A stretch of 64,000 bases of DNA from Lysobacter soyae (GTDB lineage: Bacteria; Pseudomonadota; Gammaproteobacteria; Xanthomonadales; Xanthomonadaceae): the NCBI RefSeq assembly GCF_019551435.1, contig NZ_CP080544.1:1550001-1614000 (forward strand), written 5' to 3'. Both the position numbers and the translations under genes were made by a program. The notes beneath the pieces were generated by a model. The model saw only the letters and a list, made by a program, of their open reading frames with translations. It was not told the DNA's origin and ran no database searches. Of the stretch, positions 1 to 10,925 are shown in pieces. Numbering within the stretch: the stretch's first letter is position 1; each line of letters starts with the position of its first letter.

Positions 1-1620
1 GCGGAGGCGGAAACCCAAGGCGTACATCGCGCCAAAATAGGTGGCGGCACCGCCGCCGACCAAACCCAACAGCCAAACCATGCGTGTCCACAGTCCGGCT
101 TTCGGGAAGTCTGGACCGAAGTACTGGCCGACCAACAAGAACAGGGCCATCGCGACGTTGGCAATTAATAGGCGTTTGACGAATCGGGCCCAACCGGGTT
201 GGGCATCGTAAACACCGGCTTTTTTCAACCACCAGCACAGCAGCGCCAAGTTCAAGTAGCTGGACAAGGCGCTGGCGATACCGAGCGCGAAATGGAAGCC
301 GGGCAGATTGGCAAAGGTCGCCATGATGCCGCCCGTTTTTGCCGACTCGGGCGCCCAGACGACATACAGCAGCGCCAGCAAGGCCACGTTGAACACCATG
401 TTGGCGACCAAAGCGACGAGTCCGGCGCGCATCGGTGTGCGGGTGTCCTGTCGTGCATAGAACGCTGGCAGCACGGTTTTCACCAGTGCGAACGCGGGCA
501 GACCAAAGCTCAAGCCGAACACCGACAACGCGGTCATACGCGCGGCAGCTTCATCGAATTTGTTGTGCTGGAACACCGTTGAGACCAGCGGCAGCGACAA
601 GAGCATCAAGCCCAACATCGCCGGCAGAATGATGATAAGTGTGCTGCGCAGGCCCCAGTCGAGCGATTTTGAAAACGCATGCCGGTCGGCGTTGACGTGG
701 TGTCGTGACAGCGCCGGCAAAATCACCGTGCCCAGTGCAATACCGAACACCCCGAGCGGGAGCTCCAAAAACCGGTCCGCCGTGGACAGCCAGCTTTGCG
801 AACCCGAGGCCAATTTCGCGGCAATGAAGGTGTCGAACAAGAGATTGATTTGCGCAACGGACGATCCGACCAACGTCGGTACCATCAGTGTCATGACCCG
901 CTTGACGTCGGGATGGGTGAAACCGATTTTCGGAATCGCCAACAAATCCAATTTCGCCAATGCGGGGAATTGGAACAGCAACTGCAAAATGCCGCCCGCC
1001 ATCACCGCCCAACCCAAGGCGAGAATCTGCGGGTCGGTATAGCGCTTGCCCCAAAGCGCGGCGGCAATCATGCAGAGATTGAGAATGACCGGTGCAAATG
1101 CCGGCAAGCCGAATCGCTGGTAGCTGTTCAGCGCACCGGCGGCCAGTGCCGTGAGCGAGACGAACAGCAGGAAGGGAAAAGTCAGGTAAAGCAGCTGAGT
1201 GATGAGCGCCACTTGCCCCGGCACCGGCTGCTCGGTATTGGAAAACAAGGTGGCGAGCCAGGGCGCGCACAGCATGCCGAGCGCGGTGACGATCATGAGG
1301 ACCGCGCTCAGGGTGCCGGCGGTTCTGGCCACGAGTTCCTTGAGATCGGCGTGGGTGCGTTTTTCCTTGATTTCCGTGAAAACGGGGACGAACGCCGTCG
1401 AAAATGAGCCTTCCGCGAACAAGCGCCGCATAAAATTGGGGATCCGGAACGCCACCCAGAAGGCATCGGTGACGGCATTGGCACCGAACTGGGTATTGAC
1501 CGCGATATCGCGCAACAGGCCGAATACCCGACTGATCAGGGTCATGCTTCCGAAGGCGGCAATACCGCGTGCCATGCTGCGGTGGCCGGACTTCGGTGCG
1601 GGGGTGGAGCTTGGGTTCAT
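1..1620 (-). CDS. murJ: Lipid II flippase MurJ (3' end cut by window)
   Basis: This gene encodes the MOP-superfamily integral membrane protein that flips lipid II across the inner membrane for peptidoglycan synthesis. Translating the minus strand from the ATG at 1620 gives 540 codons without a stop, running off the window edge. The N-terminus shows the typical family opening around [21 protein letters not shown] and then the conserved region near [23 protein letters not shown]. Repeated hydrophobic helices follow throughout. Family members are about 510-540 residues, so only the last few residues can be missing. It is divergent from rpsT, which is a common arrangement in Gammaproteobacteria. 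An upstream in-frame ATG is not needed; the chosen start leaves a short hydrophilic tail before the first helix. Confidence 0.93.
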   Translation of the reverse strand, partial: MNPSSTPAPKSGHRSMARGIAAFGSMTLISRVFGLLRDIAVNTQFGANAVTDAFWVAFRIPNFMRRLFAEGSFSTAFVPVFTEIKEKRTHADLKELVARTAGTLSAVLMIVTALGMLCAPWLATLFSNTEQPVPGQVALITQLLYLTFPFLLFVSLTALAAGALNSYQRFGLPAFAPVILNLCMIAAALWGKRYTDPQILALGWAVMAGGILQLLFQFPALAKLDLLAIPKIGFTHPDVKRVMTLMVPTLVGSSVAQINLLFDTFIAAKLASGSQSWLSTADRFLELPLGVFGIALGTVILPALSRHHVNADRHAFSKSLDWGLRSTLIIILPAMLGLMLLSLPLVSTVFQHNKFDEAAARMTALSVFGLSFGLPAFALVKTVLPAFYARQDTRTPMRAGLVALVANMVFNVALLALLYVVWAPESAKTGGIMATFANLPGFHFALGIASALSSYLNLALLCWWLKKAGVYDAQPGWARFVKRLLIANVAMALFLLVGQYFGPDFPKAGLWTRMVWLLGLVGGGAATYFGAMYALGFRLR

Positions 1621-1635
1621 TCGGCGGGGTCCTGG

Positions 1636-1664
1636 TTGACGCACGGTGTATTCTCAGCCATAAT
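1636..1664 (+). promoter_or_regulatory. Sigma-70 promoter of rpsT
   Basis: A -35 box TTGACG (1636-1641) and a -10 box CATAAT (1659-1664) are separated by 17 bases. They lie 54 bases upstream of the rpsT start. Seen directly; activity is inferred. Confidence 0.7.
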
Positions 1665-1718
1665 TTCCGGTCTCGCCTAGGGCGAGTTCTTCCTCAATCC
1701 GATTTTTCAGGTTTACTC

Positions 1719-1988
1719 GTGGCCAATATCAAGTCTGCCAAGAAGCGCGCTAAGCAAACCATTGTGCGCAATGCCCGCAATAACAGCCAGCGTTCGATGC
1801 TGCGCACGTCGGTCAAGAAGGTGCTGAAGGCACTTCAAGACAATGACGCGCAAGGTGCTACCGAAGCCCTCGCCGCTGCTACCCCGATTCTCGATCGTTT
1901 CGCCTCGCGCGGTCTGATCCACAAGAACAAGGCTGCTCGCCATAAGAGCCGCCTCAATGCACGTATCCGTGCGTTGAAAGCCGCTTAA
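1719..1988 (+). CDS. rpsT: 30S ribosomal protein S20
   Basis: S20 binds 16S rRNA early in 30S subunit assembly. The 89-residue product is highly basic and begins [13 protein letters not shown], the standard S20 N-terminus, so the GTG at 1719 is the start even though the open frame extends further upstream. The C-terminus carries the family's [16 protein letters not shown] pattern. A good sigma-70 promoter lies upstream and a strong terminator lies directly downstream, so it is a single-gene transcript. The non-ATG start is usual: rpsT often uses a rare start codon, which in E. coli takes part in autoregulation by S20. Confidence 0.96.
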   Translation: MANIKSAKKRAKQTIVRNARNNSQRSMLRTSVKKVLKALQDNDAQGATEALAAATPILDRFASRGLIHKNKAARHKSRLNARIRALKAA

Positions 1989-2014
1989 GAAAGACAACGG
2001 ATTGGAAGAATAAG

Positions 2015-2040
2015 AAACCCGGGGGAACCCGGGTTTTTTA
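2015..2040 (+). terminator. Rho-independent terminator of rpsT
   Basis: A perfect 9-bp stem AAACCCGGG/CCCGGGTTT (2015-2023 with 2028-2036) encloses a GGAA tetraloop and continues into a T run. Confidence 0.92.
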
Positions 2041-2047
2041 TTGCCCC

Positions 2048-2099
2048 AAAAATGGGGTCAGATGAAATTTTCTTGAAAATTTCATCTGACCCCATTTTT
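2048..2099. repeat. Perfect 24-bp inverted repeat with 4-base loop
   Basis: The arms 2048-2071 and 2076-2099 are exact reverse complements and enclose the four bases CTTG. The inner part of each arm contains the motif TGGGGTCAGATGAAATTTT. The outer ends are A5 and T5. The element fills nearly all the space between the rpsT terminator and the obgE stop codon (2105-2107). A related block, GGAGTCAGAGTGACTTTT read on the minus strand, directly abuts it and contains the last codons and the stop of obgE. This resembles the dispersed GGGGTCAGAGTGA-type repeats I know from Xanthomonadaceae genomes; that link is from memory and not checked. Confidence 0.9.
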
Positions 2100-2104
2100 A
2101 AAAG

Positions 2105-3145
<1,041 letters not shown>

Positions 3146-3174
3146 TTAAATCAAATATTGAAATGTTGAAAATG

Positions 3175-3200
3175 AAAAACCCCGCCGAAGCGGGGCTTTT
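3175..3200 (-). terminator. Terminator-like hairpin between rpmA and obgE
   Basis: On the minus strand a GCCCCGC stem with a TTCG loop (3180-3195) is followed by a T run (complement of the A run at 3175-3179). It probably gives partial termination after rpmA. Confidence 0.75.
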
Positions 3201-3223
3201 CTTGAAGCGATCACGCTCTCGGC

Positions 3224-3484
3224 TTATTCGCCGGCGACGACGCTCACCGTGCGACGCTTTTTGGCGCCCTTCACGGAGAACTCGACCTTGCCGTCGACCA
3301 GCGCGAACAAGGTGTGGTCACGGCCGAGGCCCACGCCGGTACCGGGGTGGAACTGGGTGCCGCGTTGGCGAACGATGATGTTGCCGGCTTCAATGGCTTG
3401 ACCGCCGTACATCTTGACGCCGAGGTATTTCGGGTTGGAATCGCGGCCGTTGCGCGAGGAGCCTACGCCCTTCTTATGTGCCAT
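3224..3484 (-). CDS. rpmA: 50S ribosomal protein L27
   Basis: L27 sits near the peptidyl-transferase centre, where its N-terminal tail contacts tRNA. The 86-residue product begins [19 protein letters not shown], the standard L27 N-terminus in bacteria that lack the N-terminal extension. It also has the conserved [10 protein letters not shown] and HPG segments. It is 12 bases downstream of rplU on the same strand, forming the usual rplU-rpmA pair. Confidence 0.97.
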   Translation of the reverse strand: MAHKKGVGSSRNGRDSNPKYLGVKMYGGQAIEAGNIIVRQRGTQFHPGTGVGLGRDHTLFALVDGKVEFSVKGAKKRRTVSVVAGE

Positions 3485-3496
3485 GAGGTTATCTCC

Positions 3497-3814
3497 TTAC
3501 TTCTTGCCGCCGGCAATGCCGGTGATTTCGATTTCGGTGTAATGCTGACGGTGACCCATCTGCTTCATGTGGTGCTTGCGGCGACGGAACTTCACGATGC
3601 GCACCTTGTCGGCACGGCCGTGGCCGACGACCTTGGCGGAAACGGTGGCGCCCTTCAGCGCATCACCCAACTTCACGCCATCGCTGTCACCCAGCATCAG
3701 GATCTGGTCGAACGTGACGTCCTTGCCAGCTTCGAGGTCGAGTTTCTCGACGCGCAGGGTTTCGCCCTGCATCACGCGGTATTGCTTACCGCCGGTTACT
3801 ACAACTGCGTACAT
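3497..3814 (-). CDS. rplU: 50S ribosomal protein L21
   Basis: L21 is a 23S rRNA-binding protein of the large subunit. The product of 105 residues starts [14 protein letters not shown], the canonical N-terminus. I therefore choose the ATG at 3814 and not the TTG six bases upstream. The minus strand has AAGGAAG seven bases before this ATG. It is the first gene of the rplU-rpmA(-obgE) transcript, and a plausible promoter lies at 3874-3903. Confidence 0.97.
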   Translation of the reverse strand: MYAVVVTGGKQYRVMQGETLRVEKLDLEAGKDVTFDQILMLGDSDGVKLGDALKGATVSAKVVGHGRADKVRIVKFRRRKHHMKQMGHRQHYTEIEITGIAGGKK

Positions 3815-3873
3815 GACCAAGCTTCCTTTGTCGTTATTGTGGTCCAGCGCACTCGTGGCGCACTGAACCCGAG

Positions 3874-3903
3874 AGTATAGCAGCGCTGCAGCGCGCGCCG
3901 CAA
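3874..3903 (-). promoter_or_regulatory. Promoter of rplU-rpmA
   Basis: Read on the minus strand, a -35-like TTGCGG (3898-3903) and a -10 TATACT (3874-3879) are 18 bases apart. They lie 59 bases upstream of the rplU ATG. Confidence 0.6.
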
Positions 3904-4022
3904 GATCAAAAGCCTGTGAAATCCGGCGGTTGCAAGGGAATTCCTCACCATGCGTTCACGGATGTCGCAAAGAATAGCCTACCGACACACGGCAACACCC
4001 CCCATTGCCCAGGAGAACCGCT

Positions 4023-5504
4023 ATGTTTGACGCCATACTGCAGGACATCTCGAGCCGCTTCGGCATCAGTATTGATCGGGCGAAGCAGCTGCTTGGCATG
4101 CTTATCGCCTTGATTTTCAACGAAAAACGGGGCGGCGCCGCCGGCTTCGTCGATCTCTTCCGCAGTCGTGGCCTCGGCGATGCCGTGAGCTCCTGGATCG
4201 GCTCCGGTCCCAACCAACCGATTTCCGCCACCCAACTCGAATCCGCCTTGGGTAGCGATCTGATCGGCAGCATTGCCAGCCGCGCCGGCGTGGATCACCA
4301 CATTGCAGGCTCGGCCCTGGCCGCGATGTTGCCGGATGTTTTCCACAATCTGACCGAAAACGGCCAGGTGCCGACTGGTGCCAGCATTCCCGATCGACTG
4401 CTGGGGTACGTCGACAGCGTCGGCGACTTTATGAAGGATCTTGGTGCCGGGGTGCTCGGCCTCGGTGCCGCCGCCGTCGGTGGTGTGGCTCACGCGGCGG
4501 ACAAGGTCGGCGATACCTTGGGCGACGCCGGTCGCGCCACCGCCCGTGTGGCCGACCGCGCCATGGACAACACAGTGGACGCCGCCCGCGATATCGCCAA
4601 GGGCACGGGTTCGGGCATCGGCAAACTGCTGCCGTGGATCTTGCTTGCCGGTATCGTTTTGCTCGGCTTGTTCGCATTGAACCAATGCAAAAAGGCACCC
4701 GCGCCGACGGTACCCACTGAAGCCGCACCGGTTGCCGAAGCACCCGCGCCTGCCGCCGCGACGGCCAACCCGAAATTCGGCTTCAACAACACCGATGGCG
4801 TGGTCAACATCAACGGCACTTTGGCCAGCGACGCCGAAAAGACCAGCCTGCTCGACAAGCTGAAGGCGGTCTTCGGTGCTGACAACGTCAAAGGCGACAT
4901 CACTGTGGATGCTGCGACCGCGCCGGCCGGATGGCTCGACAAGTTGGTCGCGATTCTGCCGGACTTCAAGGCCAAAGGTTTGAAGTTCGACTTCGACGGC
5001 AACATGCTGAAGTTCGATACCTCGGCCATGCCTGATGCTGACCGCAATGCCTTGATGGAAAAATTGAACGGCGCGTTTGACGGCGTCACCATCACCGGTC
5101 TCGATAAAGGCGCCGATGCCTTGGCCGCTTTGAAAGACGGCTTCAGCGCCGATGATCTGGTCAAAGCCTTGAGCATGATGAACATCCAGTTCAAGACCGG
5201 TTCGGCCGATATTTCCGCCGCCAGCATGGTGTTGGTCAAGAATGCCGCTGAATACATCAAGAAAGCCCCGGCCGGCACCAAGATTGAAGTCGGCGGACAT
5301 ACCGACAACGTCGGCAACGCAGACGCAAACATGAAGCTCTCGGATGCGCGCGCCAATTCGGTGATGGCCAAGCTGAAGGAGTTCGGCGTCGCCGACGGCG
5401 TGTTGACCGCGAAGGGCTACGGCGACACCAAGCCGGTGGCCGACAACGCCACCGATGCCGGCAAGGCCCAAAACCGCCGTATCGAGTACACGATTGCGCA
5501 GTAA
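4023..5504 (+). CDS. DUF937/YidB-like and OmpA-like domain fusion, single membrane span
   Basis: The 493-residue protein has three parts. Residues about 1-125 resemble the DUF937/YidB fold (a short start MFDAILQDISSRFGI, then an LLGMLIALIF segment). A single hydrophobic span LLPWILLAGIVLLGLFAL lies near residues 202-220. The C-terminal half holds an Ala-rich linker, a BON-like region (GVVNINGTLAS) and an OmpA-like peptidoglycan-binding domain with GHTDNVG and the closing QNRRIEY. The inferred topology is N-terminus in the cytoplasm and OmpA domain in the periplasm gripping peptidoglycan. The ATG at 4023 is chosen because AGGAGAA lies six bases before it. It is monocistronic, with a terminator downstream. 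No specific function is known to me. Confidence 0.85.
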   Translation: MFDAILQDISSRFGISIDRAKQLLGMLIALIFNEKRGGAAGFVDLFRSRGLGDAVSSWIGSGPNQPISATQLESALGSDLIGSIASRAGVDHHIAGSALAAMLPDVFHNLTENGQVPTGASIPDRLLGYVDSVGDFMKDLGAGVLGLGAAAVGGVAHAADKVGDTLGDAGRATARVADRAMDNTVDAARDIAKGTGSGIGKLLPWILLAGIVLLGLFALNQCKKAPAPTVPTEAAPVAEAPAPAAATANPKFGFNNTDGVVNINGTLASDAEKTSLLDKLKAVFGADNVKGDITVDAATAPAGWLDKLVAILPDFKAKGLKFDFDGNMLKFDTSAMPDADRNALMEKLNGAFDGVTITGLDKGADALAALKDGFSADDLVKALSMMNIQFKTGSADISAASMVLVKNAAEYIKKAPAGTKIEVGGHTDNVGNADANMKLSDARANSVMAKLKEFGVADGVLTAKGYGDTKPVADNATDAGKAQNRRIEYTIAQ

Positions 5505-5532
5505 CGCTTTCCCTGCACGGATGCGGGATCGG

Positions 5533-5559
5533 AAGGGCGCTTCGGCGCCCTTTCTTTTT
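5533..5559 (+). terminator. Terminator of the OmpA-fusion gene
   Basis: The stem AAGGGCGC/GCGCCCTT (5533-5540 with 5545-5552) has a TTCG tetraloop and is followed by TCTTTTT. Confidence 0.92.
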
Positions 5560-5684
5560 GCCGGAATCGAATGAACGGCAGCGCCGGTGAACATTGAACG
5601 CGCGGTCTGCGTCCCCATGTATTCAAGTCAGCGCCGAGCTCCCCGCTGCGCTTAAACTAATTGATTGGCCGACGGAAACAGAAG

Positions 5685-8531
5685 ATGGCACTGGATACGA
5701 TCCGCGTTCGCGGCGCACGTACGCACAACCTCAAAAACATCGACATCGATTTGCCGCGCGACAAACTGATCGTGATCACCGGCTTGTCGGGATCGGGCAA
5801 GTCGTCGTTGGCATTCGACACGATCTACGCGGAAGGACAGCGCCGCTATGTCGAATCCCTGTCGGCCTATGCGCGGCAATTTCTGAGCGTGATGGACAAG
5901 CCCGATGTGGATCACATCGAAGGTTTGTCGCCGGCGATTTCGATTGAACAAAAGTCGACGTCGCACAACCCGCGCTCTACGGTCGGCACCATCACCGAGA
6001 TCTACGACTATCTGCGCTTGCTCTATGCGCGCGTCGGCACGCCCCGTTGCCCCGATCACCACTTCGCCCTTGAAGCGCAAACCGTGAGTCAAATGGTCGA
6101 TTCGGTCATGGCCATGGCGGACGATCCGGCCAAGGCCGACAAACGCTGGATGTTGTTGGCGCCGGTCATTCGCGAGCGGAAGGGCGAGCACACGCATGTG
6201 TTCGAACAACTGCGCGCGCAAGGCTATGTACGTGTGCGCGTCGACGGCGACCTATATGAAATCGACGACGTGCCCAAACTGAGCCTGCGTCAAAAGCACA
6301 CGATCGAAGCCGTGATTGATCGCTTCAAAGTGCGCGAGGACATCCGACAACGTTTGGCCGAAAGCTTCGAAAACGCGTTGAAGCTTGGTGACGGCATGGC
6401 CTTCGTCAAGTCGCTCGACGATGCCGACGACGAAGCACAGTTGTTTTCCTCGCGCTACTCCTGTCCGGTGTGCGACTACGCATTGCCGGAGTTGGAGCCG
6501 CGTCTGTTCTCGTTCAATTCGCCGCAAGGCGCCTGCCCGACCTGTGACGGATTGGGCGTGGCGCAATTCTTCGATCCGGCGCGCGTGGTCATCCACCCCG
6601 AACTTTCGCTGTCGGCGGGTGCCGTGCGCGGCTGGGACAGGCGCAACGGTTACTACTTCCAGATGGTGCAATCGCTGGCCAAGCACTACGGATTCAACGT
6701 AGACACCCCGTGGCAAGCGCTCGAAGCCGAGATGCAGGACGCGGTGTTGTTCGGCAGCAAGGGCAAGGCGATTCAATTCACCTACGTCAATGATGCCGGC
6801 TCTCGCATGCAACGCAAGCATGCCTTCGAAGGCATCTTGCCGAATTTGGAACGCCGTTACCGGGAGACGGAATCGTCGGCCGTGCGCGAGGAGCTTTCCA
6901 AATACATCAGCGAGCGCCCCTGCCCCGACTGCGGCGGCGCGCGTTTGAATCGCGAAGCACGCAACGTCTTCGTCGATGACAAACCCTTGCACGAAATCGT
7001 CGTGTTGCCGGTCGGTGATGCGATGAACTTCTTCAAAGACCTCGCACTGCCGGGTTGGCGCGGCGAGATCGCCGTCAAGATCGTCAAAGAGATTGGTGAG
7101 CGCTTGCGCTTCCTGATCGATGTCGGCCTCGACTACCTGACGCTTGAGCGCAAGGCCGACACCTTGTCGGGCGGTGAAGCGCAGCGAATCCGCTTGGCCT
7201 CGCAAATCGGCGCCGGTCTGGTCGGCGTGATGTATGTGTTGGACGAGCCGTCCATCGGTTTGCATCAACGCGACAACGAACGTTTGTTGGGCACCCTCAC
7301 CCGCCTGCGCGACTTGGGCAATACCGTCATCGTCGTCGAGCATGACGAAGACGCTATCAAACTCGCCGACCATGTCTTGGACATCGGTCCGGGTGCCGGC
7401 GTACACGGCGGTGAAGTCGTCGGCCAGGGCACGGTCGAAGACATCATGAAATCGCCGCGTTCGGTGACCGGTCAGTTCTTGAGTGGAAAACGCAGAATCG
7501 AAGTGCCGGCCAAGCGCCATGCGCCCAACAAGAAGCACATGTTGAAATTGAAGGGCGCGCGTGGCAACAACCTCAAGAACGTCGACTTGGAAATTCCGGC
7601 CGGCCTTCTGACCTGCGTCACCGGTGTGTCAGGCTCCGGCAAATCCACCTTGATCAACGACACCTTGTACGCCTTGGCCGCCAACGAAATCAATGGCGCC
7701 TCGCACAAGCCGGCGCCGTACAAGGACATCAAAGGTTTGGATCTCTTCGACAAAGTCGTTGATATCGATCAATCGCCGATCGGCCGCACGCCACGCTCGA
7801 ATCCGGCAACGTATACCGGCTTGTTCACGCCGCTGCGCGAACTGTTTGCGCAGGTGCCGGAAGCACGTGCGCGCGGTTATGCACCAGGTCGTTTCAGCTT
7901 CAATGTGCGCGGCGGCCGCTGTGAAGCCTGCCAAGGCGACGGTCTCATCAAAGTAGAAATGCATTTTCTCCCCGACGTGTATGTGCCCTGCGACGTGTGT
8001 CACGGCAAGCGCTACAACCGCGAGACCCTGGAAATCTTGTACAAGGGCTATAGCGTTCACGACGTGTTGGAGATGACGGTTGAAGATGCACTTGCCTTGT
8101 TTGCACCGGTGCCGTCCATTGCGCGTAAATTGGAAACCTTGATGGACGTGGGCCTGAGCTACATCAAGCTCGGCCAGTCGGCGACGACGCTATCGGGCGG
8201 CGAAGCGCAACGGGTGAAATTGTCGAAAGAACTGTCGCGTCGCGACACCGGTCGCACGCTCTACATTTTGGACGAGCCGACGACCGGCCTGCACTTCCAC
8301 GACATCGAAGCCTTGCTCGGCGTGCTGCATCGTTTGCGCGATGACGGCAACACTGTGGTCGTCATCGAACACAATCTGGATGTCATCAAAACCGCGGACT
8401 GGGTTGTCGACATGGGTCCGGAAGGTGGCCATCGCGGCGGTATGTTGATCGCGCAAGGCACGCCGGAAGACATTGCCGCGTCCCCCGCCTCGCACACCGG
8501 GCGTTTTCTCGCCCCCTTATTGGAGTCTTGA
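5685..8531 (+). CDS. uvrA: Excinuclease ABC subunit A
   Basis: UvrA is the damage-recognition ATPase of nucleotide excision repair and loads UvrB. The 948-residue protein has both ABC modules: Walker A loops GLSGSGKSS near the N-terminus and GVSGSGKST in the second half, and two LSGGEAQR signature motifs. Zinc-binding cysteine pairs are present (CPVC...CPTC, CPDC, and CEAC...CDVC in the second module). The second Walker B region reads [15 protein letters not shown]. The ATG at 5685 gives the normal start [18 protein letters not shown]; the upstream TTG extension is rejected. The thioesterase gene follows after three bases, so the two are probably co-transcribed. Confidence 0.98.
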   Translation: MALDTIRVRGARTHNLKNIDIDLPRDKLIVITGLSGSGKSSLAFDTIYAEGQRRYVESLSAYARQFLSVMDKPDVDHIEGLSPAISIEQKSTSHNPRSTVGTITEIYDYLRLLYARVGTPRCPDHHFALEAQTVSQMVDSVMAMADDPAKADKRWMLLAPVIRERKGEHTHVFEQLRAQGYVRVRVDGDLYEIDDVPKLSLRQKHTIEAVIDRFKVREDIRQRLAESFENALKLGDGMAFVKSLDDADDEAQLFSSRYSCPVCDYALPELEPRLFSFNSPQGACPTCDGLGVAQFFDPARVVIHPELSLSAGAVRGWDRRNGYYFQMVQSLAKHYGFNVDTPWQALEAEMQDAVLFGSKGKAIQFTYVNDAGSRMQRKHAFEGILPNLERRYRETESSAVREELSKYISERPCPDCGGARLNREARNVFVDDKPLHEIVVLPVGDAMNFFKDLALPGWRGEIAVKIVKEIGERLRFLIDVGLDYLTLERKADTLSGGEAQRIRLASQIGAGLVGVMYVLDEPSIGLHQRDNERLLGTLTRLRDLGNTVIVVEHDEDAIKLADHVLDIGPGAGVHGGEVVGQGTVEDIMKSPRSVTGQFLSGKRRIEVPAKRHAPNKKHMLKLKGARGNNLKNVDLEIPAGLLTCVTGVSGSGKSTLINDTLYALAANEINGASHKPAPYKDIKGLDLFDKVVDIDQSPIGRTPRSNPATYTGLFTPLRELFAQVPEARARGYAPGRFSFNVRGGRCEACQGDGLIKVEMHFLPDVYVPCDVCHGKRYNRETLEILYKGYSVHDVLEMTVEDALALFAPVPSIARKLETLMDVGLSYIKLGQSATTLSGGEAQRVKLSKELSRRDTGRTLYILDEPTTGLHFHDIEALLGVLHRLRDDGNTVVVIEHNLDVIKTADWVVDMGPEGGHRGGMLIAQGTPEDIAASPASHTGRFLAPLLES

Positions 8532-8534
8532 CCT

Positions 8535-8942
8535 GTGGCTTTCGTTTCCCCGATCGACATCCGTTGGCGCGATCTCGATGCGTTCAATCACGTCAACAAT
8601 TCGAACTACCTGACCTTTCTCGAAGAAGCCCGTATCCGTTGGTTCGCCACGTTGGGCGAGGATTGGCTGACCGACGAATTTGCGCCGGTCATCGCTTCCG
8701 TCTTGGTGAACTACAAGTACCCGATCGAATACCCCGCCAAGGTCAACGTCGAACTGTTTACAGCGGCATTGGGTACGTCGAGCGTGACCATCGGCCATCG
8801 CATCGTCGGTGAAGACGGGCGCCTTTACTGCGACGGCCAAGTGGTTGCGGTGTGGATCAGCCGGAAAAACGGCAAACCGATTACTCTGCCGGACGGTGTA
8901 CGCCGCGCATCGGAATTGTTGTTGGAAGACGCCGGACACTAA
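8535..8942 (+). CDS. Acyl-CoA thioesterase, 4-hydroxybenzoyl-CoA thioesterase-like (hotdog fold)
   Basis: This 135-residue hotdog-fold protein probably hydrolyses acyl-CoA thioesters. The family's active-site region is visible near the N-terminus: RWRDLDAFNHVNNSNYLTFLE, matching the D-x-(F/M/Y)-x-H-V-N pattern with a catalytic Asp/His neighbourhood. The GTG at 8535 is the only start compatible with this N-terminus and has GGAG nine bases upstream, inside the end of uvrA. It is three bases downstream of uvrA and converges on the copper chaperone gene. The acyl substrate cannot be told from the sequence. Confidence 0.85.
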   Translation: MAFVSPIDIRWRDLDAFNHVNNSNYLTFLEEARIRWFATLGEDWLTDEFAPVIASVLVNYKYPIEYPAKVNVELFTAALGTSSVTIGHRIVGEDGRLYCDGQVVAVWISRKNGKPITLPDGVRRASELLLEDAGH

Positions 8943-8959
8943 GCTGTCCGGCCGACGCG

Positions 8960-9397
8960 CTAGATGGCCTTGAGCGAAAATGGCACGCGGAACACGCGGC
9001 CGTCGCGTGAAACGAAGTTCAAGTCAACACTACCGCCGGCCTTGATGTCGCGCGTGGGGTCCATCAGCATGAGGTGCGAACCGCCCGGCGCCATTTGCAG
9101 ACTCGCGCCGGGGGCGATTTTCAGCACCGGTATCTCACGCATCTTGCTCACACCCTTCACCACCTGTGTCGAGTGCAGCGACACGTCTTTCCATGCTTGA
9201 CTGCGCACCGCTGTAATTTCGAGGGTCGTCTTGCAGCGATTGCGGATCGTGACGTAGCCGGCTTGCAACGGCATCGCGACCGGCATGACGCGAATGGTCG
9301 CGTTGGAAAATTCAGGGGCGCAGGCTTCCGGTTTGGATTGCGCGCAGCTGCTCATCGGTAGCGCGAGCGCCAGCATCCACAACGAAACGTTTTTCAT
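8960..9397 (-). CDS. PCuA(C)-type periplasmic copper chaperone, predicted lipoprotein
   Basis: PCuA(C) proteins bind Cu(I) in the periplasm and deliver it, usually to the CuA site of cytochrome oxidase together with Sco. The 145-residue product shows the copper motif exactly: His, ten residues, Met, 21 residues, then His-x-Met (within SLHSTQ, SKMREI and GSHLML). The N-terminus MKNVSLWMLALALPMSSC has a lipobox-like PMSSC ending in Cys, so a lipid-anchored form is likely. The start at 9397 overlaps the sulfurtransferase stop by four bases (ATGA), showing tight coupling. A Sco homologue lies elsewhere in the window (38506-39129). Confidence 0.9.
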   Translation of the reverse strand: MKNVSLWMLALALPMSSCAQSKPEACAPEFSNATIRVMPVAMPLQAGYVTIRNRCKTTLEITAVRSQAWKDVSLHSTQVVKGVSKMREIPVLKIAPGASLQMAPGGSHLMLMDPTRDIKAGGSVDLNFVSRDGRVFRVPFSLKAI

Positions 9398-10272
9398 GCC
9401 TGAAGATTTCCTGTGTAGGTGGATTCGCCGGTTTCCACCGGGCGTTCGTCCGATGCGATCCAACCACTCCAGCTGCCCTTGTAAAGCTTGGCGCCTTCCA
9501 AACCGGCATGGGCCATCGCCAGCAAGTGGTGACAAGCTGTGACGCCGGAACCGCACATCGCAACCATGTCCGAGGGCGTACGCCCGGCCAGCAGCGCATG
9601 AAACTCGGCAAACAATTCGTCCTTCGATTTGAATACACCGTCGGCGATGTTGGCCATGAACGGTCGATTGGCGGCGCCGGGCACATGGCCCGCTTTCTTA
9701 TCCAACGGCTCCGTCTCGCCGCGAAAACGCTCTGCCGCGCGCGCATCCACCAACAAGCCACCCGATTCCACGTGGGCCGCCACATCTTCATGGTCGAATA
9801 ATTTTGCGTGGTCGAATCCGCCGGGGTGACGCAATTCGCTGCGCTCGACCGTTTCGATTTCAGAAGTGATCGGCAAACCAAGTTGCATCCAGCGCGCGAA
9901 ACCGCCGTCCAACACCGCGACTTTGGCATGGCCGAACAAGCGCAACATGCACCAGAAACGTGCGGCATACATCCCGACATCGGCGTCATACACCACCACC
10001 TGATGGTCCGGCGTGATGCCGAGCCGCTGCAGCAGGACAGCGAAGTCAGCATCGCTTGGCCACGGATGCCGCCCTTGCCCCTCGATCGCATGGTCCGACA
10101 AATCCGTTTCCAAATCGACGAATTGTGCACCCGGCAGATGCGCGGTTTCATAGGCCGCACGACCCGCGCCCCGTTCGCCACCGACGACGGCGCGCGCATC
10201 CACAATGCGAATCGATGCGTCGGAAAGATTGACCGACAAGGTCTCGCAATCCACCAGCGTGTACCAACTCAT
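9394..10272 (-). CDS. sseA: Sulfurtransferase (3-mercaptopyruvate/thiosulfate type)
   Basis: The 292-residue protein has two rhodanese modules. The C-terminal one carries the active-site loop CGSGVTA (in VAMCGSGVTACHH), the form typical of 3-mercaptopyruvate sulfurtransferases. The N-terminal inactive module contains the conserved VDAR and GH(L/V)PGA segments. It transfers a sulfane sulfur to an acceptor such as cyanide or thiols. The start MSWYTLVD at 10272 overlaps the upstream Nudix gene by four bases and its end overlaps the copper chaperone start by four. Substrate preference is inferred from the loop only. Confidence 0.92.
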   Translation of the reverse strand: MSWYTLVDCETLSVNLSDASIRIVDARAVVGGERGAGRAAYETAHLPGAQFVDLETDLSDHAIEGQGRHPWPSDADFAVLLQRLGITPDHQVVVYDADVGMYAARFWCMLRLFGHAKVAVLDGGFARWMQLGLPITSEIETVERSELRHPGGFDHAKLFDHEDVAAHVESGGLLVDARAAERFRGETEPLDKKAGHVPGAANRPFMANIADGVFKSKDELFAEFHALLAGRTPSDMVAMCGSGVTACHHLLAMAHAGLEGAKLYKGSWSGWIASDERPVETGESTYTGNLQA

Positions 10273-10925
10273 GTGCGCGTCTCCAAAAGTGAACGCAAAC
10301 TTTGCAACATCATCGCCGTCGCGCCCCAAATCAGATGCGGCGCATGATCCGCATCCACCAAGTACTGTGGAACCCGACGCGACATGGCGCCCATTCCGAT
10401 GTCACGATACTCCAGGTTCGCAGAGTCCAGCAGCCAAGCCAACGGCGCTTCGAAAATCTCCGCGACCTCTGTGGGGTTCAAGGTGATCGCATGCGTTGAA
10501 TCGATTTCGGCAACCACCGGCACCACTTGATAGCCGCTGATGGTGGCCAGTGGCGGCAACACACCGATTGGACGCACATGCATGTCTTCGATGCCGGTTT
10601 CTTCGGTGAGTTCTCGCAAGGCGGCATGCACTACCGACGCATCGCCCTCATCGACACGACCGCCCGGAAAGCTCACCTGACCCGCATGGCTGCGCAGATC
10701 CTCCGCGCGTACCGTGAGCAGGACATTCAAGCCTTTTTCCCGGCGAACCAATCCGATCAACACCGCGGCATCCCGAAACTCGGTGATGCCCATCGCCTCG
10801 CGTAGAAATTGTGCGTTTTCCACCTCGTCGCAGCCCCATTCGGGCACCACATCCAAAGGCAAAATGCGTTGTTCGATCAGCGCCAGTTGGGCGGCGGCAT
10901 CATCGACAGGAAAATCAGGTGACAT
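10269..10925 (-). CDS. Nudix hydrolase, CoA diphosphatase (NudL/YeaB) type
   Basis: The 218-residue product has the CoA-specific UPF0035 signature LLTVRAEDLRSHAGQVSFPG, immediately followed by a Nudix box whose core is RELTEETG. This combination marks enzymes that split coenzyme A into 4'-phosphopantetheine and 3',5'-ADP. The gene overlaps the DUF1289 gene by 11 bases upstream and the sulfurtransferase by four bases downstream, so it belongs to a translationally coupled minus-strand operon. Confidence 0.93.
   Translation of the reverse strand: MSPDFPVDDAAAQLALIEQRILPLDVVPEWGCDEVENAQFLREAMGITEFRDAAVLIGLVRREKGLNVLLTVRAEDLRSHAGQVSFPGGRVDEGDASVVHAALRELTEETGIEDMHVRPIGVLPPLATISGYQVVPVVAEIDSTHAITLNPTEVAEIFEAPLAWLLDSANLEYRDIGMGAMSRRVPQYLVDADHAPHLIWGATAMMLQSLRSLLETRT

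Noticed and set aside
3945-5618. A 557-codon open frame on the minus strand opposite the OmpA-fusion gene
   Set aside because: It is antisense to a gene with clear domains and a ribosome site; the translation has low complexity typical of a shadow frame.
6252-7538. A 428-codon minus-strand frame inside uvrA
   Set aside because: uvrA has every expected motif on the plus strand; this frame has none.
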